Part shown: piece by piece, positions 9,394 to 18,333 of the stretch
Layout of the letters: each line of letters starts with the position of its first letter
Numbering within the stretch: position 1 is the stretch's first letter
Assembly (NCBI GenBank): GCA_025201705.1
Contig: MU617156.1
Location: 1-21,348 of the forward strand
Source of the DNA: Dissophora ornata
Lineage: Eukaryota > Mortierellomycota > Mortierellomycetes > Mortierellales > Mortierellaceae
Length of the DNA stretch: 21,348 bases
Reading direction: 5' to 3'
Translations under genes and position numbers: made by a program
The notes under the pieces: generated by a model
What the model was told of the DNA's origin: nothing
What the model saw: the letters and a program-made list of their open reading frames with translations, nothing else
Databases searched by the model: none

Positions 9394-11966
9394 CTAGGAG
9401 ACATTGCTCCATTTCTTGCCAGAAGTCACAACCAGCTTGCGGAAGGCGTCGTCGCGGTGCACCACATTCTGGAACACAGTCACCTGCCCGTTGATGTCTG
9501 TCACATCGATGCCTGGCATCGACCAGATCCCCAGATTCATAGTTTTTGACTGCATTCACAATACACAAAACAGGGAGGCATGTCTTATTTTAGGGCTGAC
9601 AACTCATCATCTGTCAAAGGAGCCGAGAGCAACTGTCCAACATGTCCTCCTCTTACCTTCTTGATAGTGTCAATGTTCTCCCATCTGATCTGTACTTCAG
9701 TGTCACGGCCAAGTAGTTTCGGTGATCGGAATTGAAGAGCCTCCTCAGTGATAATAAGCCTGCCGGGCTTGCCTCGCAACAGACAATGGAATTCTATACC
9801 AGAAGAATAAAAGGTCAGAACCCGACAACTAATCTGGCCACCGCGAGCCGCCTTCGTCAGTTGACTTTACCCGTCTTTTCTTGCACGCTGTCCGCAAGCT
9901 GCGAGGGAACCGACATGGTAATCGAACCGGATCTGCCTTGCATCCGCTTCTGGTACTCGTACTTGATCTTTGAGGCTGGAGAGAGACCAGAAATGAAGGA
10001 GGCCGTATCGCGTTCTTCTCCGTTTGTAACAGGTTCAAGCGCGTCTGCAACACCACCATCGTTTCCATCTGACAATTGATGCATCTCTTCTTGCTGTCGT
10101 GTCAACAGCTCAACTGCGAGTTCCGCATTCGTTGGAACACTCCAAAGAATCCACTCCACAGGAGAGAACACATGGCTGAACCGTGGGTAGCGCTCTTGCA
10201 ATGGAAGCAGGAAGAAGAACTCGACGCCAATGAACCATCCTATGCAACACAGTGAACACATTGGCCAAGTTTAATAGACAACCTCGGCATTGCCAACACT
10301 CAAAGAGCTCTCAAGACATCCACTCACCAATAGCAGGAACAACCATGTACTGGAAAAAGGTTGACACAAAGATGTAAAAGCATAGTAATGCGATGATACG
10401 CCACGTCTGCTCTGGCCGCTCCCATCGAAACAAGCTAAGAAGACACAAGTGAGAATCGTGTACGTTAGTAATGATCTCAAGTCGCACGTTGCCGAGCCTC
10501 AAGAGCCGATCCCGTGAATTACTTTTTGACTCGCTCAAGGTAACAAACATTCTCTTCCAACAATGCTTGGCAGTACGGCCCCCAGATCTTTATCATCTGA
10601 GAAACCCAGTCGGTCAAATCCTTGGAGTGGATCAACTCTCGCAGCTGTGAGTGTAACTTTGTCTTCCGTTTGGGATCCGTTTGCTGGAGATTGTCATTCA
10701 GGGAACCAGGGACATTGAACCTCTCGTGGACATCTCCAAGAACGCCAAATCGGTTGTTCAGCATCTTGATGACAAATAGCGAAATGAGTCCTGGCAGCCA
10801 GAGCTTGTAGAACCAGAGCATGAAGTAGAGCTGCGAACACCGAACAAGAACAGCGGTAAGTGTTCAGTGCGCGTGCTATCTTGGATCGATCTGTAACACC
10901 ACATCGATGCCATCCAAGCAGAGAGCAAAGTCCCATTGTGTCCCTTACACTGAACCACGCAAACGTCTCTGGAGGATTTCTCCAGTGCATGACTCGGTCG
11001 ATGTAGAGGCCAAGTGATTGGACTGGATTGGAGGTATCATACAGTCGACTCAGTAGCGCCTTGATCTTTGTCCATTTCAAAGGTTCGACCTTCTTGACGT
11101 TGTCATCCCGCGCCAAGGATTCCACAAAATACATCAGATGCTGTGGTCGGATGCATACAGAACAGACAGAGAGATATGTGGAGAGAGATAATTTGGAGCA
11201 TGCAGAGTAAAGCAGTAAACAAAGAAGATCAAACGAGCAAACACACGTGCCGATCAGCGCATGCCCTGATGTGAGGAAATAGTACGTTTCTAAATGCATG
11301 GAACCCCCTGTAGACTCTTCCACTTACGGCTTGAGCAAAAAGCCCCACATCAAGAACACGCTTCCCTGATTCGACCTCAACCCTCGTAAACTCATCGCGG
11401 TCAGGTGGCGGTGCCTTCTTTGCCGTTGTTCTCCTCCTCCGAATTTCCTGGACATGTCTGTCAAACTGAAAAGATAACTCCTCTTTGCTCTTGGCCGATT
11501 GTGCGGCTTGGGCTGAACGACCAATGGTTGTCGTTAATCCAGGGCTCGAAATACCGATCGGCTCTGGGCGCAGTTGTCCCGGAAGGGTATTGCCCGGAGA
11601 TGCCGCGGACTGGGCTGTAGGGAGCGAGAACTCTTGACCCAAAGTGTTTGATTTCGTTGGCGGAGTCTTGTGTTCAACCAAAAGAGAAGTGGGCTTTTTA
11701 CGTGTTAATTTGGGTACGGAAGACCGTTATTCCGTTGCAATGTAAACCGGATTTGGGCACTGAGCGCAACAGGAGTGATGGTATAGACCTGTAGACCTGT
11801 AACATACGATGATGACGTCGGGTTGCTGTCGTTTCGGCAGCGGCGGAGGCGCCAAATCCTTGGGAGGTTCTGTGGAGGGCCGTGAAGAAACGATGAAAGG
11901 CTCGACGTCTTCTGCCATACCAGCAGAAGCGGGCCGCCGCTTCGGGAGTTGCGGTGGTGTGGTCAT
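9394..11966 (-). CDS. GRAM-domain membrane protein, GRAMD4-like
   Basis: Predicted membrane protein with a C-terminal GRAM domain. Human GRAMD4 is linked to mitochondria/ER and cell death; the fungal role is unknown. Exons: 11966-11808, 11693-11328, 11140-10949, 10830-10523, 10434-10328, 10239-9871, 9793-9657, 9549-9394; this gives 597 aa. The start is the first ATG in frame. Residues 1-140 are Pro/Ser/basic and likely disordered. Hydrophobic segments lie at about 240-263 (LYFMLWFYKLWLPGLISLFV) and about 354-390, probably two passes. The following LQERYPRFSHVFSPVEWILW and VPTNAEL match GRAMD4's 'KRCPRLRAKYDTPYIIWRSLPTDPQL' region. The GRAM domain spans about 495-590, ending with VFQNVVHRDDAFRKLV, like GRAMD4's VHRDEAF. 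The acceptor of intron 1 (AAAAAG at 11694) lacks a pyrimidine tract; the next in-phase AG (CACAAG) would shorten the protein slightly. Divergent with UTP4. Confidence 0.85.
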
Positions 11967-12359
11967 GTCGATACCACGGCTGTCTGAGGGCGCCGTGCGA
12001 GTTGTTGAGGGAGGGAAGAAGAGAAAGATGCTGAATGAGGCCGAAGAGTTGAATGAGCGAGAATGAGAGGGCAAAGGAGAAAGAGAGTGAACGCCCAGCG
12101 CACAGGGTTACGCCAGACAGAAATACAATTCTCCACAAATGCAAGAGCGCCGTTGCACATTTGGAGTGCTCGCATCGCATATTTGGAGCATATTTGAGTG
12201 ACTTCGAATGTCAGCGGCACGTGACTACTTGTTTATTTTTTGTGGCCAAAAAAAAAAGAAAGAAAAAGCAACAAGGGCAATACCTGCGCATGCTTCCTTG
12301 ACTCTTTGGCCCGCTCCATTCCCTCCCTACCCCTCCATCGCATCGCATCACATCCCACT
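11967..12359. promoter_or_regulatory. Divergent promoter GRAMD4-like / UTP4
   Basis: 393 bp lie between the two ATGs. Visible elements are a CACGTG E-box in GGCACGTGAC (12218-12223), imperfect repeats of CATATTTGGAG/CATATTTGAG (about 12158-12200), a T6G/CA6 inverted repeat (12236-12253), and GCATCGCATC stretches (about 12170-12180 and 12335-12350) whose complement resembles part of the yeast PAC motif (GCGATGAG). These are unproven motif matches. Confidence 0.4.
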
Positions 12360-15300
12360 ATGGAGGTCCACAGATGTCGATTCGTCGACTACATCCCATC
12401 TGCCATCAATGCACTCGCATTCGCTCCCAACACAACTAGGCACCTTATGGCTTGTGGAAGGGCTAACGGAGATATTGAAGTCTGGAACCCAAAGAACGAG
12501 TGGACGTTGGAAAAGGTAACGACCTCAACCAGCATGGCGCCATTTCTCTAATACGCAGAGATGGCAACCCCGGGTTTGTCAGCTGCTTTCTATGCAGGGC
12601 CCTCAATCTCACCGATATGGAACTAACCATTGGATATCCACGATGTTTACCAATTGACAGGTCATTCCCGGAGGCAAGAACAGATCAGTTGAGGCTCTTG
12701 CATGGGCCCATCAGACGATTTTGACCGAAGATGAAGACTTCTGGGACTCTGAAAAGGAGAAGCAGGCGGCCATCAAGAAGCTCACAAAGACGCCTCCAAG
12801 ACTCTTCTCCGCGGGATTAAACGCCGTTGTGACCGAGTGGGACCTGGCTACGTTAAAGCCCAAGGTAACTACCACCACTAGGCTGCGATCAAGTAACAGT
12901 ACTGTCAACTACAAGTTCGTACTAACGTTGATTACAATTCAATCGCCAATAGCGTTCTGTTGACTCTCATGGAGGCGCAGTTTGGTGTATGGCCACCAAT
13001 CACGCCAACACTATCCTAGCTGTAGGATGCGAGGATGGGTGCGTGAGGTTGTTCGACATTGCCGATGGAGAACTAGCATTCATCAGATCTTTCGACAAGC
13101 AAAAGAGTATGTTTAATTGCGTGATCCTGTTGTTATATCCCCGCAATTCAGCTCACTATCCAACTTCACGATTGTTAACATTTCCTCTCTGTGTACCACA
13201 GCGAGAATCTTGTCGTTGGCATGGTCACAAGACGACACTATCATGATTACTGGATCTGCCAACAGTAGTATATACAAGTGGAACGTCGAGCTCGGCCGTG
13301 TTGTGTCCCGTATGACCGTGGACCGCGTTTCTGGAGAGGATACATTGGTCTGGTCTGTCAAGATCTTGGCCAACGGCAACTTTGTTAGTGGCGATTCATT
13401 GGGACACGTCAAGTTCTGGGATGGAGCCACCACAACCATGATCCAATCTTTCAACGCTCACGGCGCCGATGTTCTCTGTTTGGCTGTTGGAAGAGTAAGT
13501 CGGTCTGATGCGCACTTCACGACATCGTCTCTTACGATCCACATTTTTTATGACACCTCAGCTAATATGTCCTCATCCATCTATGCAGGACGGTAACACT
13601 GTGTTTTCGTCAGGAGTGGATCGCAAATGCAATCAGTACCGCTTCGTGGATCAGCCAGCTCCCAAGAAAACTGGAAAGAACGGAAAGAATGGAACGATTA
13701 ATGGGAAATCAGAGGTAGTCGCAAAGTGGGTCTTGGCCGGATCAAGACGGTTCCACTCCCATGATGTTCGCGCACTGGCCCTTGACGAGAGCCGGAATGT
13801 TGACGCCTTGGTCTCTGGGGGTGTTGATGTGTCGATGGTTGTTTGTCCCGCTGCCCAGTTCCCCGATATCAACCAGCGTCGCTTGCCATATGTCCCTCAA
13901 AGACCCATCGTCTCTATCAGCAAATCAAAACGCCTCATGCTTTGCAGGCAAGAGCATGGTGTCAAGGTTTGGCGCCTTGGAAAATGTAAGCTAGGCAAAG
14001 TGGTTTTGCTTTCGAGAGGATCTGTTGGATATACCGGTGTCTGTAGCTCAACCATCGCTAACCTCTTTTTTTTTTCTGAAGCCGCATCGCCTGTCCAGCC
14101 ATTTTCAGATATTGAGATTGGAGCCCACATGGATTTGATTGAACCACAGCAGGCTATTCTCGAGATGAACTTTAAGGATGATCTCAACCTGACCGCCAGT
14201 GCATTATCAGAAGATGGCCATTGGATTGCAGTTGCAGATATTGAGGAGGTCAAGTTGTTCCGCATTGATGAGAATGTAAGTTCATAGCGCGTCTGACTAT
14301 GGTCAAACTAATAATTCTGGCCTCGCAACGGTGTTATTGACCAAGGAATGATATAATTTACTCTATGGAATATTAGCCTGCTCACCCTGGCCAGCTGACT
14401 GTAAAGAAGCAAAAGTCGTTCCCTGGCGTTCGCGGTACAGGAGCACACTTCCTCACGTTCACTCCAGACAGCACCCGCCTTGTTGTTGCATCCACAGATT
14501 CCCAGGTGGTGATAGTGGACATTGCTCAATGGGAGTCTGGTAACTTTGACATTCTGCGCAAATTTGGCCAACATAGAGGTGCTGGTGGGAAGGACACAGA
14601 GTCGATGGAGGTGGATGGAGAAGAGGACATTGTAGGAGGCGAGAGTCAAGTGGAAACGATCGTGTCTATGGCTGTCTCTGCTGACGGACAATGGCTTGCC
14701 ACAGGCGATCTCAAGAACCGTATTTTTGTCTTCAACATGGACACACTTCAGGTGAGGAAACATACACTGTCACTGTTTAAGGCAATATATTTGTTTACAG
14801 CATAAAGTCCTCTGTACTAACACTCTGTTTACCCCCATTCCCTCCATAGCATCACGCTACTCTTCCTGTCTTTGATGCTCCATTGACTTCCCTTCAATTC
14901 CACCCATATTCACCCACATTGGTCATCCCAACGGCCAGTAACGTCTTTTATCTCTTTAATGTCGAGAACCGACGACTCACAGACTGGTCACGCGAGTTCT
15001 CCTCAGATAAGCATTTCCCCACAAAGTTCCTGGGTCTCAAGGACAAGATTCAAGGAATCGCCTTCAACCCTGCTCGCAAGAACACACTGCTCGTATGGGG
15101 CGCCAATTATATTTGCCACGTGAATCTGGAGCTGGGTGTTGGCGACCGTAATGCGATCTTGAATGTCGGCAAGAGGAAACGAACTGACCGCGCCAAGGAT
15201 GAGATCCGCAAACAGCAGAGAGAACGCAGGATGAAGAAATATGCAGCTTTGGGTATCTTGCCCATGCCAGAGTTGGAATCAGGAAAGGCCATGGTCGTAT

Positions 15301-15515
15301 TAGAAGGCAAGAAAGGACGCAAGGTGCTTACAGCAGCGACAAACCATTTGGAGGAGAAGGAGGAGGAATTCAACTTTCAACTCCTCCACAAGTTCCAGCC
15401 GTTGATGTTTGTGGACTTTGTTGGCGAGAACTCGTTAGTGGCGGTCGAGCTTCCGTTCATCAAGATTTTGTCGAGCTTGCCGCCCAGTTACTACCGCGCC
15501 AGCTACGGAACGTAG
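12360..15515 (+). CDS. UTP4: UTP4 / cirhin, t-UTP subunit of the SSU processome (apparent frameshift)
   Basis: WD40 protein of the t-UTP (UTP-A) complex, acting in the nucleolus in early 18S pre-rRNA processing. Exons: 12360-12515, 12662-12864, 12953-13106, 13202-13494, 13589-13985, 14082-14275, 14377-14751, 14850-15515. Family-specific stretches include VIPGGKNRSVEALAW, RLFSAGLNAVVTEWDL, VGCEDGCVRLFDI, FHSHDVRALALDESRNVDAL and the C-terminal FQPLMFVDFVGENSLVAVEL. A basic segment (KRKRTDRAKDEIRKQQRER) precedes the C-terminal block. In exon 2 the frame after ALAW (codon ending 12706) runs into TGA at 12722-12724; the homologous protein resumes one base back as GPSDDLTEDEDFW. One missing base between about 12705 and 12721 (GGG or TTT run) would explain this. 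With it the model closes at 812 aa with every splice phase matching. Intron 5 (96 nt) has no in-frame stop. Confidence 0.92.
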
Positions 15516-15846
15516 ACGCGTTTTTGTGTCCCTGGTTCCCCCGTCTGCACTTTATTCATTGTTCATCATCCTATTTGTGTTTTCATTTACTATCCTATCT
15601 TGCCCGCATGCTTTCTCACTTCATAGACCCTATTCCCTTTGCTTCTCATCATGGTACAGCATCCAACCAATAAACCATTGCCCCCATTCTCATTTTATTT
15701 CCCGTGTGGCTGTACGACCGTGTTTCAGGGCAAAGTTCGGGGTTTGCGGATCAAATTCGTGGCAAAATAAAGTCACAGGCACAGTGGAAGGAGGGGCCAT
15801 TGAGACATTGTGCATTCTTTACCATCCTCGACAACCATTGGACCCC
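15516..15846 (+). promoter_or_regulatory. UTP4 3' flank and EIPR1 upstream region
   Basis: 331 bp between tandem genes. AATAAA occurs at 15669-15674 (about 155 nt past the UTP4 stop, the better poly(A) candidate) and at 15766-15771 (76 nt before the EIPR1 ATG). The stretch 15540-15620 is T/C-rich. No gene is seen. Confidence 0.4.
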
Positions 15847-17821
15847 ATGGAATCAACAGAGCATCGCTCCTGCGCGTATGGGCTTCGGCATCAGGTACAA
15901 TGCCGGATTGCTCTTACAATATTAGCATGCGAGGTTGTACTCAACATTCTTGGATGCGTCTCCTGATGCAACACTTCCCGTTTCGCCATCAACATAGACG
16001 CGCTGCCTCTCTGCCATCAAGTCTAATGATGGCAAGAGCAGGTTCATCATTGGAACACAGGAGCTCTTGAAAGCTAATGAGGTACGGGAGAGATTACACC
16101 TGCATTCAGTGCTATCGTGTATCGTATGAAGAGGAGAGGAAAGGTCCGCCAAATGCATTGATGCACAATTCATACGTGGTATCTAGATCCACTTACTTGC
16201 GTTTGACGAGGACATGTTCGAGATCACTACAACGATATTCAGCCATCCTCATGAGATTTGGGACATTTCAGCTTCGAAGGATGACCCAGACCTGTTCTTC
16301 ACCTGCTACAAAGAAAGTATGAGGGTACCTCACGAAACTCGGGCGTTTTTTTTTTTTTTTTAATGAAAGACTGTCTCGACGACAGTTCAAGCTCAACTAA
16401 CCATAAATATCTCGCTTCGTGGTCGCATCGGAAAAAAAAGTCGTCAATGGCAAGAAAATGCAAAGCAAAGCGTCACTCTGGAGAATGAAACAGGAAGAAA
16501 AGAACTCTGAAGAGATTGATCAGGAGAGGCTCCACCACCACGAACCACGAGGAGAGCTGGAACATGTGCTAAGTCTCGATGTTGGGGATGGGACCGTGAA
16601 GAAGTACGCGATGTCACTCACTTGTAGGCAAAGTGTGTCTGAGTCACATTTGAACAGCCCGAATTGATATGTTTCTCTATCCTGGAATAGGGTGATCTGG
16701 CAGGATAGCACAGAAGTCATTTCAGTAGAAGACTGGCGCATATGTATTTGGGACATTGATATCAAGCAAGGGACTGCCAAGGTTCGTGGGATGGGACAGG
16801 GATTGGACTTTGAACAATCGTGTTGTAATTCATCGACGGGCACTCTATTGAATGCCGGATATTTCTGCAACCCGTCTAGCTTACTGGATCGATTGATGCA
16901 CCGGACAAGAACTTCATGTTCACGAGTGCTGTGATGAATCCTCACTCTCAGGAGGTTGTGGCGGTGTATGGGCGGTCGATCCAAGGCTGGAACTTGGGGT
17001 CTCTAAAGTAAAGCAACTATATACTCTAGCTCTCATTGGCGACTCTGGTAAAGTGCATCAGGAACTGACATCTTTCACCTCCATTTCACAACAGACCGAC
17101 ATTCACCATAAAAGACTCGCAACCGGCGTTGATCCTCTGCATCGACTACAATCCCAATAGGCCTTTTCAGATCGCGACAGGAGGTGATGACTGCAAAGTC
17201 AGGATATGGGATGTCCGGGACCCAACAGCAGGGCCTATCATGACCATTCAGGATCACACCCATTGGTAAATTGTTATGCGAACGATATTCTTGCTGTGTT
17301 GTTACCTAGAGGACGAGAAAACAAATTGACTAATCAGCATTGTTCTTTTTCCCGTGCGCGTTGCTCTGTTGGCACCGCAGGGTGTGGTCGGTGGCGTACA
17401 ACAAGTTTCATGATCAACTTGTGCTCACATCCAGCTCAGACTGCCAGGTGAATCTTCAGAGCATTGTGTCAATATCCACAGGTGCAGACTACAAATATGG
17501 AGATGCAAGTGATACGGAGCAGGATCTAGACGAGGACAGCGACCTGGCTGAAAATATTCCACAAGAGTATGTTGCGCTCTATTTTTCTTGTACCAAGATT
17601 TCGTTGCCTATACTTTCTTTTTCTGACAGGTGTGTGATGATGGCTATAATAGTGCCCCGACGGATGGCCTGGTGCAAGCGTTTGACCAGCACGAGGACTC
17701 GGTGTACCAGGTTGCGTGGAGCAGTGTGGATCCGTGGCTGTTCCTGTCACTATCGTACGACGGCCGCGCGGTGATGAACCAGGTTCCGAGCGAAGAAAAG
17801 TTCAAGATTATCATGAATTAA
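15847..17821 (+). CDS. EIPR1: EIPR1 (TSSC1) WD40 protein, GARP/EARP partner
   Basis: WD40 propeller that in animals binds the GARP and EARP tethering complexes in endosome-to-Golgi and recycling traffic. Exons: 15847-15894, 15998-16081, 16187-16316, 16441-16603, 16691-16781, 16880-17007, 17095-17265, 17381-17570, 17630-17821; this gives 398 aa, close to the 387 of human EIPR1. Landmarks: AYGLRHQ|TRCLSAIKS, FIIGTQELLKANE, EIWDISASKDDPDLFFTCY, ATGGDDCKVRIWDVRDPTAG, HTHW|VWSVAYNKFHDQLVL and EDSVYQVAWSSVDPWLF, all matching the human order. The acceptor of intron 1 is the TAG at 15995-15997; an earlier AG (15924-15925) leads straight to that stop. The acceptor of intron 3 is an A-run (AAAAAAAAG). 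The donor of exon 8 is problematic: consensus GTATGT at 17567 breaks the frame, while weak GTTGCG at 17571 keeps it (IPQEY|VCDDG). The family is certain; exon 8's end is not. Confidence 0.9.
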
Positions 17822-18333
17822 AGAAGAAAGATTAAGAAACCGCGAATGCTCACAAACACTCTGTTTGAAGGCGTCTGTCTATGCTCGGTGTGCAGCTTCT
17901 GAAAGGCGCTCTGTTTTATCGCAGTGGGCAGAACATGACAAAAAAAAACAAAAAAGGCTTGACTGCGATAAAGTGTGTCGCAGTGAACAGCATGATACAT
18001 GAATAGCCTTACTTTCTTTGTATCACATAAAGGACTTCAATGGTGTACACGAAGAGCAGACATGGCGAAAACTGTTGTTTGGAATGCACCTGTGCTCTCT
18101 ATTTTTTTTCATTTCTGATGTGCAGCGACTTAATGCAATTAGATGCCACCCAGAAAGTTAAATAAAGACCCGTCCATCTCCTCTTTCTTCTCGTGTTGAA
18201 CCCATTCATCTCCAGAATCACTTCTTGCTTTTCCCCTCTCGTCTCTTCAGCACCCAACCACCTCTTTCTCTCTCCCTCCTTCGCTCTCTCTCCACCCGTC
18301 TCCCTCACCCTCCTCCAACTCGACGAATTCACC
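17822..18333 (+). promoter_or_regulatory. EIPR1 3' flank and CT-rich septin promoter/leader
   Basis: 512 bp without a gene. The first part holds an 11-bp inverted repeat (separate entry). AAATAAAG at 18160-18167 could serve as an EIPR1 poly(A) signal or a septin TATA-like element. From about 18170 to 18330 the coding strand is strongly pyrimidine-rich and ATG-free, ending in a good start context, TTCACCATGG. Confidence 0.5.
17915..17972 (+). repeat. 11-bp inverted repeat, EIPR1 3' flank
   Basis: TTTATCGCAGT (17915-17925) and ACTGCGATAAA (17962-17972) are perfect reverse complements around a 36-base A-rich spacer. TCGCAGTG also recurs directly at 17919-17926 and 17978-17985. It begins 94 bases after the stop codon, so it could form a hairpin in the 3' UTR. 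Confidence 0.85.

Noticed and set aside
9368..9568. Minus-strand frame MCIVNAVKNYESGDLV
   Set aside because: Out of frame with the GRAM domain; the acceptor at 9550 gives SKTMNLGIWSMPGIDVTD, which continues the GRAM fold.
12700..12712. GGGCCCA as a programmed -1 frameshift site in UTP4
   Set aside because: The heptamer is not in the required register relative to the incoming frame, and no downstream stem or pseudoknot was evident.
15926..15997. Earlier acceptor for EIPR1 exon 2 (HARLYSTFLDASP...)
   Set aside because: In frame but runs into TAG at 15995-15997; using that TAG as the acceptor gives the family sequence TRCLSAIKS.
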